Shown here: piece by piece, positions 43,647 to 53,749 of the stretch
How the letters are laid out: each line of letters starts with the position of its first letter
Position numbering within the stretch: position 1 is the stretch's first letter
Source: SBBG01 sp033717875
GTDB lineage: Bacteria; Pseudomonadota; Gammaproteobacteria; Ga0077554; Ga007554
Reading direction: 5' to 3'
Length of the DNA: 64,000 bases
Assembly (NCBI GenBank): GCA_033717875.1
Contig: JADDKJ010000013.1
Location: 1 to 64,000 of the forward strand
The notes under the pieces: generated by a model
What the model was told of the DNA's origin: nothing
Databases searched by the model: none
Seen by the model: only the letters and a program-made list of their open reading frames with translations
Translations under genes and position numbers: made by a program

Positions 43647-44588
43647 ATGCCAACAGCGGTTTCGTTATTCTCGGGATGTGGCGGGTCGGACGCAGGGGTA
43701 GTTGCGGCCGGGTTTGAGGTGGTCATGGCTAATGACAAGCTCGCCTATGCGCGGGATGTGTATCTCGCCAACCATCCTGCCACCGATTATATTTTGGGGG
43801 ATGTGTCCAAAGTTACAACCTTCCCCAGATCGGAGCTTTTGGTGGGATGTTACCCTTGCCAGGGCTTCAGCCAGGGAGGGGTGCGCGACCCTTCACGGCG
43901 CATCAACACCTTGTATCTGGAATTCGCACGGGCGCTTTCTTCCATACGCCCTAAGGCCTTTATCGTTGAAAACGTCTCAGGCATGGTGCGCAAGAATTAT
44001 CGCCATTTGCTGGAAGACCAGTTAAGGGTTTTTACCGGGGAGGGCTACTGCGTCAAGGCAAAAGTCTTGAATGCCGCCGACTATGGCGTCGCGCAAGAGC
44101 GGCGGCGCATTTTCATCGTCGGGCTGCGTGACGATCTGGGATTAGAGTATGAATTCCCCCAGCCCACCCATGGAGCTGGATGGGCGCAGCCCCATACCAC
44201 CATACGGGAAGCCATTGGCGACCTACCCGAGTGGCCGGAGGGTGAGTTTTACGATTTGGATTTTCATTGGTACTACCTTTCTCGTGATCGGCGGCGTGGT
44301 TGGGAGCAAACATCCAAGACTATCGTAGCCAACCCGCGCCACATGCCGCTTCACCCCTCAAGCCCGCCACTAAAAAAATTGGAGCACAATGTTTGGCAAT
44401 TTGCGAATGAGGGTCGAGCGAGGCGTCTTTCCTATCGGGAGGCAGCACGAATTCAAGGTTTCGGTGATCTGAAATTTCCCGACACAGCGCCGGGAAGCTT
44501 GAACATGCGCTACACAGTGGTTGGCAATGCAGTGCCTCCTCCCTTGTTTGAAGCTGTGGCACGCGCATTGCCGGAGATTTGGGATTGA
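43647..44588 (+). CDS. DNA (cytosine-5) methyltransferase
   Basis: This 313-residue protein has motif I SLFSGCGGSDAG, motif IV GCYPCQGFSQG (catalytic Cys71), motif VI VENVSG and motif VIII QERRRIFIVG. Motifs IX-X lie in RLSYREAARIQGF and MRYTVVGNAVPPPL. The target-recognition region (about 175-235) is short, so the recognised sequence is probably short. It makes 5-methylcytosine and protects host DNA. It is paired with vsr upstream and convergent with a predicted nuclease gene two bases downstream. Confidence 0.95.
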   Translation: MPTAVSLFSGCGGSDAGVVAAGFEVVMANDKLAYARDVYLANHPATDYILGDVSKVTTFPRSELLVGCYPCQGFSQGGVRDPSRRINTLYLEFARALSSIRPKAFIVENVSGMVRKNYRHLLEDQLRVFTGEGYCVKAKVLNAADYGVAQERRRIFIVGLRDDLGLEYEFPQPTHGAGWAQPHTTIREAIGDLPEWPEGEFYDLDFHWYYLSRDRRRGWEQTSKTIVANPRHMPLHPSSPPLKKLEHNVWQFANEGRARRLSYREAARIQGFGDLKFPDTAPGSLNMRYTVVGNAVPPPLFEAVARALPEIWD

Positions 44589-44590
44589 TT

Positions 44591-45505
44591 TCAGGCGTAC
44601 ATCATGGATGACACTTCATCAACGAACGCCATGGGCGGTAGCGTTGCGTGGAGGCCATACTGTTCGGAAAGCCGCATGATGCGCAGACGATCAACTATAA
44701 TTGCTTGGCCAATTTCGCTCTTGCGAGCCCAGTCACCATCGAATCCCCGTAAATCCAAAGGTAAAAAGTAATAGTTAGCCCATGGATGCATCACAGGGAG
44801 CTTCCTGCTGTGCATAGACCACGAGGCCTCCATGTGCTTAAATTTCCAGTCTTCCCGCGAACAGCCACATTGGGCAAAGGAGATAGGAATGCCCTCGCGC
44901 TCATCTGCCATACCGTGCCAGGCGATTAAATCAATACCGCCGTCGCCACTGTTGTTAGGCTTAAAATCGGAGGGTTTTATGTTTGCTGTGCAGCGTATAT
45001 CGGCAGCAACTTGAATCAGCTTTTCATACAAGTGCCCCTTATAAGGAGCTTCTGCCCCACCACCTGCCCACGTTGCGCGAACTTCGGAACCCGTTGGCAT
45101 CAGACTTGAGAATACGGCGAAACAGGTTTCCTCAAAGGCTCTAGCAACTTCGCCCTTGCGGGTATTGGGTAGATGTCGCATGGATGCGGATATCAGCAGC
45201 CCAATATATAGCCGGTGAGCCACTGCACCATTATTTTCCAAAATAAGTGTGTCTTCATCTTCGGAGATTGAGAATGGATAATCCTCCTTGAACTCAAGCT
45301 TGCGAATTCCGGCAAAGTTGATGATGTCTCGCCACCGCGATTCCGTATCGGAACCATCGTCAAGACTTTGTGATCGATTCTCCAAACTAATTAAATCGCC
45401 TCGAGAGAAACAACGGTCGGGGTGGATTAGAGCGCGTAATTCCGCAAAGTCGCACCATAAAAAAATATCCGATCCGCTCGGAGGTGTCTCCAAATTTTCT
45501 AGCAT
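44591..45505 (-). CDS. Predicted restriction nuclease of the island
   Basis: This 304-residue protein has no family I can name with certainty. The segment SGDGGIDLIAW (187-196) followed by ISFAQCGCSREDWKFK (208-223) resembles PD-(D/E)XK-type restriction nucleases with a Gly-Gly-Ile-Asp core. Asp192 and Gln212 would be metal-binding positions, with Lys221 or Lys223 possibly replacing the usual lysine. A conserved aromatic-rich region (WANYYFLPLDLRGFDG) follows. It converges on the methyltransferase stop with a 2-base gap and is preceded by a ParB-like gene 3 bases upstream. Codon use and GC are lower than in flanking genes. Confidence 0.6.
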   Translation of the reverse strand: MLENLETPPSGSDIFLWCDFAELRALIHPDRCFSRGDLISLENRSQSLDDGSDTESRWRDIINFAGIRKLEFKEDYPFSISEDEDTLILENNGAVAHRLYIGLLISASMRHLPNTRKGEVARAFEETCFAVFSSLMPTGSEVRATWAGGGAEAPYKGHLYEKLIQVAADIRCTANIKPSDFKPNNSGDGGIDLIAWHGMADEREGIPISFAQCGCSREDWKFKHMEASWSMHSRKLPVMHPWANYYFLPLDLRGFDGDWARKSEIGQAIIVDRLRIMRLSEQYGLHATLPPMAFVDEVSSMMYA

Positions 45506-45508
45506 GGA

Positions 45509-46594
45509 TTATTCTTCTTCCATCTTTTCTCGGATGTGGTTGCGCACATCACGAATACTATCAAATAGCTCTTCAGCCATATCAGCGTGAGCCTTTGAGA
45601 ACGGTCTTGTTTTTGGAAGCATGTTCCAAATTACACGGATACGCTCACCGGCTTGTCCCATGGCAGTTTGAAGCGCGGTTTGCGGGCCATCGGTATAAAG
45701 AAAAGCTTCAGATAGGCGCCCCGTATCCTTCAAAACTTGTATAGCGTCGCCACTCTCGACAATACAAGCCAGCTCTTTCAAGTTGCGTGATTCACCCAGA
45801 ATCGTCCTGCCCTGCTGGTCTTTAGCAAACATCCAAGCAAAAGCACTCTTAAGGTTATCCGCTTTAAGGTTGGGCATCTCGATGTCGGTAGGGCTCTCCA
45901 GTCCCAGCCAAACCCATATCGGCTTGCGATTGAGTGCCGTGGTGAGGTAGGAAAACTCAATGTCCTCGGCACGAATCGGGAGATCAAAAAACTTCTTGTC
46001 TTCGGCGCGCTGGTAAAGTGATAGTGCAGTAAGTAATTTTCCAACGTATTCCGGTTTACTCCCGATGTCGTTAGACAAAGCTTTTAGTTGGTTTGGCTTT
46101 TCCAGATCAGGATAAAATTCATCCCGCAGCTGGGCCAGATATCTAGCCTTTGATAGGGAATCCCACTGCTTTATGCCAGTAATGTGGCGATAGCCGAGAT
46201 AGCGCAGCACCTCGCGCCGGGTTGGATAGGCGATGCAAGGAAGCTCAGTGGGCGGTATATGTTGTGCCTCGTCCCGTATGAGCTTGACACTGGTGCTACG
46301 ACGCTTTGGAGGGGTAATCTCTCCGTTGAGGAGCTTTGTGGCAGCAAGCCGTCGGTTGCCTTCTACTACGATCCTCTTTCCATTCTCGTCGGCGGAAATC
46401 AGAAGCGGCTCTCCCTCGAAATAGCCTTTTTGGCCGATCGAAAGCATCAGCTCTTGAACCCCTTCGTCGTCAAACATCTCTTCAATAACGGCATCAACGG
46501 AGGTTGGGTCATTGAGGCGATAGAAGCGTGGATTTTCTGGGTCGAAATGGAGTTCCGAGGTGGAAATGAATTGGATTTTTTGGGGTGTAGCCAT
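45509..46594 (-). CDS. ParB/Srx-like domain protein of the island
   Basis: The start is ATG 46592-46594 (MATPQKIQFISTSELHFDP) behind AGGAGAG, giving 361 residues. An N-terminal ParB/sulfiredoxin-like domain (about 8-130) has IVVEGNRRLAATKLLNG (EGNRR 78-82), the nucleotide-binding motif of ParB-type CTPases and related nucleases. The rest is helical and not recognised. No parA, integrase or plasmid gene is nearby, so a partition role is unlikely. It is coupled to the predicted nuclease downstream, so it is probably a partner or regulator of that enzyme. Confidence 0.7.
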   Translation of the reverse strand: MATPQKIQFISTSELHFDPENPRFYRLNDPTSVDAVIEEMFDDEGVQELMLSIGQKGYFEGEPLLISADENGKRIVVEGNRRLAATKLLNGEITPPKRRSTSVKLIRDEAQHIPPTELPCIAYPTRREVLRYLGYRHITGIKQWDSLSKARYLAQLRDEFYPDLEKPNQLKALSNDIGSKPEYVGKLLTALSLYQRAEDKKFFDLPIRAEDIEFSYLTTALNRKPIWVWLGLESPTDIEMPNLKADNLKSAFAWMFAKDQQGRTILGESRNLKELACIVESGDAIQVLKDTGRLSEAFLYTDGPQTALQTAMGQAGERIRVIWNMLPKTRPFSKAHADMAEELFDSIRDVRNHIREKMEEE

Positions 46595-46711
46595 GCTCTC
46601 TCCTAATACCCCTTCAGGGCTAGCCATGCCTTGAAACGCCCGCAGATGTGCAGACCTTCGTGTGGGTAGTCTGCGTCGTATCCTCTGTTTTTGTCAAATG
46701 TCGCGAGACAC

Positions 46712-46816
46712 CAGATTTTTTTCCTCGGCGCGGAATTCACCAAGCTATACGCCCATCGTTACGGATCCCATCAAACACCGGAAGCGCGTGCCGCATCAAG
46801 CGCCGAGGCAAGGTCG
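46712..46816. repeat. Direct repeat, copy 2, flanking the R-M island
   Basis: This copy matches 42864-42968 (about 87%). In the plus direction it still encodes an uninterrupted YihY end (QIFFLGAEFTKLYAHRYGSH..., then a stop two codons later than in copy 1). In the minus direction it is the genuine SulP C-terminus. Most differences from copy 1 are synonymous in the YihY frame. Confidence 0.92.
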
Positions 46817-48407
46817 GGATAGACATTCCCCTCCCCCAGCTGCTCGATGATGTGCGCCTGAGTCAGCTTATAGGTGACACGCTCGTTGGCCTCGCAAATG
46901 ATGATGCGTGTGCGGCGTTTCTGAAACAGCTTGATCATTTCAGCGAAGGCATGCATCGCCGTGGCGTCGATGAACGGCACACGCCCCAATCGGATAATCA
47001 ATACTTTCACATCCTCATGCAATCCAGCCAGGGTACGCTCAAAGGTTTCGGCCGCGCCAAAGAAGAATGGGCCGTCGATGGAATAGATGCGCACACCCGG
47101 CGGCAGGCCGCCCTGGGCACCTTCCGGCAATGCGGTCTCGACTTCCCCCGCGGTAATGTCTTCGATACGAACCGATTCCGACATGCGCTTCATGAACAAT
47201 AGCGCCGCGAGGATCACGCCGACATTGACCGCGACCACCAGATCCGCGAACACGGTGAGCGCGAAAGTGATCAGCAGCACGATTACGTCGTTGCGCGGGC
47301 CGTCGCGCACCAGACCGATGAAATGACGCATCTCGCTCATATTGTAGGCGACCACAAACAGGATCGCGGCGAGCGCGCACAGCGGAATATGCGCCGCATA
47401 AGGCGCCAATACCAGTAACATCAGAAACAGCGCCACAGCGTGGGCGATACCCGCCAGAGGGCTGTTGCCGCCATTTTTGATATTCGACGCCGTACGGGCA
47501 ATCGCTCCGGTGGCGGCGAAACCGCCGAACAGCGGCGTCACCATATTGGCCACGCCCTGGCCGATCAGCTCCTGATTGGAATTATGTTTGACGCCAGTCA
47601 TACCGTCCGCCACCACCGCCGACAGCAAGGATTCGATGGCGCCCAACATGGCGATTGTCAACGCCGGGCCAATCAACTCTACGATACGTGTAAAACTGAT
47701 CTCCGGCATTTTGAATTCAGGCAGCCCTTGCGGTATGCCACCGAAAGCGCTGCCGATGGTTTCCACCCCTTTAAACTGGAATATCGCCTGCAACGTGGTC
47801 ACTACCAGCATTGCCACCAGCGGACCAGGGATGCGTTTCAAATATTTAGGGGAGAAAATCACCAGCAACAATCCGGTGAGCGCAAGGCCCGTGGTCGCCG
47901 GGTGGGAAAGGCATTGATCAGATGCAACACCTTCTGGTGAAAGTGACCGCCAGACTCCACCGGATGCAATCCGAAAAAGTCCTTCCACTGCCCAACCCAG
48001 ATGATCACCGCAATGCCGGAGGTAAATCCCACCACTACCGGGCTGGGAATAAACTTGATGATCCCGCCGAGCTTCGCCATCCCCATCACCACCAGAATCA
48101 CACCTGCCATGAGGGTGGCGATTTGCAGGCCGTCGACGCCGTATTTGGCGCTGATCCCGAAAAGAATCACAATAAACGCGCCGGTGGGACCGGCAATCTG
48201 CACCCGGCTGCCACCGAACAGTGAAACCAGGATACCAGCGAAAATCGCGGTATAGATGCCCTGTTCCGGCCTCGCCCCCGATGCAATGGCAAACGCCATC
48301 GCCAATGGCAGCGCCACGATGCCCACCGTAATCCCCGCCAGCAGGTTAGGCAGGATATGCTCGCGGCGGAACAGACCGGCGCGACGGGCTTCGAGAAAGG
48401 CGATCAA
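46771..48407 (-). pseudogene. sulP: SulP-family anion transporter with a frameshift
   Basis: Two overlapping frames together make a complete SulP protein of about 545 residues. The 5' part (48407 to about 47905) starts at TTG with AAGGAGGAG. It holds the first helices (ILPNLLAGITVGIVALPLAMAF, SLFGGSRVQIAGPTGAF). The 3' part holds the remaining helices and a C-terminal STAS domain (FIDATAMHAF). The frames join near 47901-47910, where TTTCCCACCC appears to lack one base (CCCC to CCC). This is a frameshift or a sequencing error. The family carries sulfate, bicarbonate or other anions with sodium or protons. Confidence 0.85.
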
Positions 48408-48420
48408 TTATGGACTCCTC

Positions 48421-48579
48421 CTTAGGGAAACGCTGAGTAATTCCATCCTGGAATTTTCAGCGCACGAAAAGCAAAAATGTGATTTTTGCTTTTCTTCATG
48501 TTCAATGGCTTGGCGCCATCGAAAATGGCGGCACTGCCATGTGCCGCGCGGAAGCGCTAATAAATCAGCGCTTCCTTAG
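48421..48579. repeat. 159-bp inverted-repeat element (family shared with 33359-33448)
   Basis: Outer ends are CTTAGGGAAACGCTGA and TCAGCGCTTCCTTAG. Inside are the shared block TAATTCCATCCTGGAATT(T/C)TCAG and a GTGCCGCG motif, both also found at 33359-33448. An extra hairpin (GCAAAAATGTGATTTTTGC) makes it longer than the first copy. Its left end contributes to the TAAGGAGG ribosome site of sulP. Confidence 0.75.
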
Positions 48580-48639
48580 AACCTGTTCCAAAAAACGGTG
48601 TTTTGGGTCTCCGTCTCGAAGAAGCTCAACAAGGCAAAA

Positions 48640-50217
<1,578 letters not shown>

Positions 50218-50284
50218 AAAGACTTCTCGGATTGGTTAATACAAGGGATTTGTTCGGGCACCGGCCAAACCGGGAGAATCCTGG

Positions 50285-50560
50285 CTAATCCAGGCCGTAC
50301 TGCTGCAACTTCTTGCGCAGCGTGCTACGGTTGATGCCGAGCAGCTCGGCGGCCCGGGTCTGGTTGCCACGGGTATATTGCAGCGTCATCGCCAACAGCG
50401 GGCGCTCCACCTCGCTCATCACCATTTCATAGAGATCGCCGGGCGGATGGCCGTCCAGATCGTCGAAATAGCGCTCCAGCGCGGTCTGTACCGCAGAGGA
50501 AAGCGGCTGTTTGCGGCGCTCCCTGGCGCGCGGCAGGCCTTCGTCGGGCGAGAGGCTCAT
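50285..50560 (-). CDS. fis: Fis-family nucleoid protein
   Basis: This 91-residue protein has a C-terminal helix-turn-helix (GNQTRAAELLGINRSTLRKKL) typical of Fis, and an N-terminal helical dimer region. Fis bends DNA and activates rRNA and other promoters in fast growth. The start overlaps the dusB stop by four bases, the arrangement seen in E. coli and other gammaproteobacteria. Confidence 0.95.
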   Translation of the reverse strand: MSLSPDEGLPRARERRKQPLSSAVQTALERYFDDLDGHPPGDLYEMVMSEVERPLLAMTLQYTRGNQTRAAELLGINRSTLRKKLQQYGLD

Positions 50561-51549
50561 GCGGCCATCTCCAGGTCCGCGCCACTCTCCAGACGATCGA
50601 AGAACTCACGCGTCAGGGCGAGCTGTTCCTCTATCGTTTCCAGCTTGTTGACGGCGCGACGGAAAGCGGCGCCGCCCGGCTGGCCCTTGCTATACCAGGA
50701 AATGTGCTTGCGCGCCATGTGCACGCCGGTGCGCTCGCCGTAGAAATCGTACAGCCGGTGCAGGTGATTGAGCATGATCTGGCGGATCTCCGCGACGGAC
50801 GGATCGGGCAGCAGCTCGCCCGTTTTCAGATAATGACCGACAATACGGAACAACCACGGACGGCCCTGCGCCGCGCGGCCGATCATCACGGCATCGACGC
50901 CGGTGTAGTCGAGCACGAATCTGGCCTTCTCCGGCGTCGTGATGTCGCCGTTGGCGATCACCGGAACGCTGATGGCAGCCTTGATCGCGGCGATGGTGTC
51001 ATATTCCGCCTCGCCGGTGTAACCGCAAGCGCGAGTACGGCCATGCACGGCCAGCGCCCGAACGCCCGCCTGCTCGGCGAGGCGGGCGACAGCCACAGCG
51101 TTCCGATGACTTTTGTCCCAGCCGGTGCGGATCTTGAGGGTAACCGGCACATCGACCGCGGAGACCACGGCATCGAGGATGCGCCCCACCAAAATCTCGT
51201 TTTGCAACAAGGCGGAGCCAGCCATCACATTGCACACCTTCTTCGCCGGACAACCCATGTTGATGTCGATGATCTGCGCGCCGTTGTCCACATTATACCG
51301 CGCCGCCTCGGCCATCATCGCCGGATCGGCCCCGGCAATCTGCACCGACTTGGGCTCCGTCTCCCCCTCGTGATTGGCGCGGCGCAGCGTCTTGGCGCTG
51401 CCCCACAGCAGCGAATTGGAAGTCACCATCTCGGACACCGCCATCCCCGCCCCCTGCTCCTTGCACAACTGCCGGAACGGCCGGTCGGTCACCCCGGCCA
51501 TCGGCGCGAGGATCAGATTATTGGGAAGATGGTAAGGACCGATGTGCAT
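50557..51549 (-). CDS. dusB: tRNA-dihydrouridine synthase B
   Basis: This 330-residue TIM-barrel flavoenzyme has LAPMAGVTDRPFR and DINMGCPAKKV with the active-site Cys100. VHGRTR and NGDI bind FMN. It reduces uridine to dihydrouridine in tRNA. It is followed by fis with ATGA overlap, and expression of fis probably depends on this upstream gene. The 264-base gap upstream holds a small GC hairpin near 51563 and otherwise nothing I can assign. Confidence 0.96.
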   Translation of the reverse strand: MHIGPYHLPNNLILAPMAGVTDRPFRQLCKEQGAGMAVSEMVTSNSLLWGSAKTLRRANHEGETEPKSVQIAGADPAMMAEAARYNVDNGAQIIDINMGCPAKKVCNVMAGSALLQNEILVGRILDAVVSAVDVPVTLKIRTGWDKSHRNAVAVARLAEQAGVRALAVHGRTRACGYTGEAEYDTIAAIKAAISVPVIANGDITTPEKARFVLDYTGVDAVMIGRAAQGRPWLFRIVGHYLKTGELLPDPSVAEIRQIMLNHLHRLYDFYGERTGVHMARKHISWYSKGQPGGAAFRRAVNKLETIEEQLALTREFFDRLESGADLEMAA

Positions 51550-51813
51550 ATTCTAGTCGAGGCGGGCAGACCCGCCGGAAATTCGGGAAAAAGGGGAATG
51601 ATACCCTTTAATTGGCCGTGGATAAAGGCGTGCGCGGCAAAACCATCCCAACGGCTGCACCCCGCTACGATCTCCCCGCAAGCGAGCAAGAGGACGGAGG
51701 GCGGATGTATTTGCCGCCGGCTTGATGACATAAAATAGCGTACTGCCATGCCGGCATGCAAAAAAACCGGCACACTACCCAAAGGCCAATGATCCGCCCC
51801 GGAGCGGCTTTAC

Positions 51814-52698
51814 ATGTACCCCGAAAATCGAGCCCATGGCGCGTTGCTCGCCATCGCCGCCGCTTTCATGTTCGCCGCCATGGGCGCCGTCATCAAGGCC
51901 GCATCGGCGCATCTGCCTAATGAAATGGTGGTGTTCTTCCGCAATTTCTTCGGCCTGCTGGCGCTACTGCCGTGGTTGTTGCGCGGCGGGGTGCGCGCCC
52001 TGGCGACGCAGCGTTTCGGCTCTCATCTGACGCGCTCGCTGGCCGGTCTTGCGGCCATGTACTGCTTCTTCTACGCCATCGCCAAGCTGCATCTGGCCGA
52101 GGCTGTGCTGCTCAATTTCACCGCCCCACTGTTCATCCCCTTCATTGCCCTGTTGTGGCTGCATGAGCGAGTGGAGCGCAATGTGTGGTGGGCGATCATC
52201 GTGGGCTTCTTAGGTATCGCCCTGATCCTCAAGCCCGGCATGGATATCTTCTCCCCGGCGGCGCTGATCGGCCTGGCCTCCGGGGCGCTGGCGGCGTTCG
52301 CCATGGTCAATATCCGCCGCATGTCGGAAACCGAGCCGACCACACGCATCGTGTTCTATTTCAGCACCGTCAGCGTCATCGTCTCGGCACTGCCATTGCT
52401 ATGGCGATGGCAAACACCCGGCCCGGAGGCGCTGGGGCTGATGGTGGTGGCGGGCATCTTCGCCACCAGCGGCCAATTGCTGCTGACGCGCGGCTATGCC
52501 CTCGCCCCGGCAGCGCTGGTGGGACCGTTCACCTATAGCTCGGTAGTGTTCGCGGCGCTGTTCGGCTGGCTGCTATGGGAAGAGATGCCGGATGCGCTGA
52601 GCCTGGCGGGGGCGGTGCTGGTGTGCCTGGCGGGGATCATGGCGATGCGGAAGACCGAAATGGCGGTCGCCGGACGCGCCACGCCGAAATCGAGATAA
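51814..52698 (+). CDS. EamA/DMT-family transporter
   Basis: This 294-residue protein has ten predicted membrane helices in two EamA repeats (ALLAIAAAFMFAAMGAVIK and AALIGLASGALAAFAMVN open the halves). RMSETEPTTRIVFYFSTVSV is typical of the S-adenosylmethionine/amino-acid exporter-like branch. The substrate is not determined. Together with the PIN fragment downstream it forms an accessory insertion between dusB and the DUF3426 gene. Confidence 0.87.
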   Translation: MYPENRAHGALLAIAAAFMFAAMGAVIKAASAHLPNEMVVFFRNFFGLLALLPWLLRGGVRALATQRFGSHLTRSLAGLAAMYCFFYAIAKLHLAEAVLLNFTAPLFIPFIALLWLHERVERNVWWAIIVGFLGIALILKPGMDIFSPAALIGLASGALAAFAMVNIRRMSETEPTTRIVFYFSTVSVIVSALPLLWRWQTPGPEALGLMVVAGIFATSGQLLLTRGYALAPAALVGPFTYSSVVFAALFGWLLWEEMPDALSLAGAVLVCLAGIMAMRKTEMAVAGRATPKSR

Positions 52699-52735
52699 CT
52701 CATTGATGATGCCCTTGGCATGAAAAAAAATCGCC

Positions 52736-52915
52736 GCATACTGTTTCCCTGCGACGCCCGAATGCCGCGACCCCTTCGATCTGCCATTCCTACAGCTTGC
52801 CGTCACGGGCAAAGCCGATTATCTCGTGAGCGGCGACCAGGACTTGTTGAACCTTGCCGGCCAGCTTGCCTGCTCTATCGTCACCGCTGATCAATTCATG
52901 AAAGCGCTGAGATGA
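52736..52915 (+). pseudogene. C-terminal fragment of a PIN-domain toxin
   Basis: An open frame without a start codon reads ...PECRDPFDLPFLQLAV, then GKADYLVSGDQDLLNLAG and IVTADQFMKAL, ending at TGA 52913-52915. The CRDPxD and SGDQDLL motifs are the acidic C-terminal half of VapC-like PIN ribonucleases. The N-terminal half and any antitoxin gene are absent, so this is a relic of a toxin-antitoxin module. Confidence 0.72.
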
Positions 52916-52939
52916 GCAGGGTCGGGCCAGAAGCCATTC

Positions 52940-53719
52940 TCAGAAAAACGCAAACTCGAAACTGACCGCATTCTGCCCAGGATCGACCAGCTCCAGCGTC
53001 ACCTCGACCGGTTTGCCCGGCAGCATGCCTTTCTTGATGGGGATGTCTTTGCCAAGATACTCAAACGACTGAAATCGCCGCATCGCCACGGTCTGTCCCG
53101 CCACGTTCGACAAGCTCAATTGCAGCACCGGATAAGGCTGGGGAAACGGCGCGTTGTTGATCAGAGCCGCTCGCACCAACAAGGCATTCGCCGCACTTGG
53201 ATGGCTGCGCAGATCGCGGTTGACCAAACTGAGGCGGCTCACATCACGCCGCAGCGGAATCTCGCAGCCCATGACTTCGCACATCGTCTCCAGGGCCGGC
53301 CGCAGCTCGGGGTAACGGGCCAGATCGTCGCGATAGAAATAGACGTATTGCCCGGCCAGCAGCAGGATCAGCGACAAGTTCAGCGCCGCCCAGGCCAGCG
53401 TGCCTGCCCAGCCGCGCTTTTCCCCGGCGGCCAACACGCGCTCGGCGGCGGCAACGGGCGGAGCGTGGACGATATCGAAAACTTCTTCGCCCTCCCTGGC
53501 GGCGATCAGTGGCGTGGCGGCGGGCGATATGGCGAGCGGCGGCGGGGGAGCGGCAACTACAGGCTGGGAGACGGTCAGCCGATTGGCGTCGTCCGCCAGA
53601 TGTTCCAGCGCATCGAACGCCGCGCGGCACTGGCCGCAACGCACCCTGCCCTGTTTCGCGGCGAGCTGTTCGGCGGTGATTCTGAAGACGGCTTTACAGC
53701 GGGGACAGAGGGTATACAT
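52940..53719 (-). CDS. Zinc-ribbon / DUF3426 membrane protein
   Basis: This 259-residue protein opens with an MJ0042-type zinc ribbon (Cys5, Cys8, Cys28, Cys31) and a Pro-rich linker. One membrane helix (about 105-127) precedes a periplasmic DUF3426 domain (LSLVNRDLRSHPSAANALLV, LLVRAALINNAPFPQPYPVLQLSL, split by overlap). The family usually follows prmA in gammaproteobacteria, as here, with a 30-base gap. The function is unknown. Confidence 0.88.
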   Translation of the reverse strand: MYTLCPRCKAVFRITAEQLAAKQGRVRCGQCRAAFDALEHLADDANRLTVSQPVVAAPPPPLAISPAATPLIAAREGEEVFDIVHAPPVAAAERVLAAGEKRGWAGTLAWAALNLSLILLLAGQYVYFYRDDLARYPELRPALETMCEVMGCEIPLRRDVSRLSLVNRDLRSHPSAANALLVRAALINNAPFPQPYPVLQLSLSNVAGQTVAMRRFQSFEYLGKDIPIKKGMLPGKPVEVTLELVDPGQNAVSFEFAFF

Positions 53720-53749
53720 GGCGACAGCGGCGTCCTTTCACGCGGTGTT

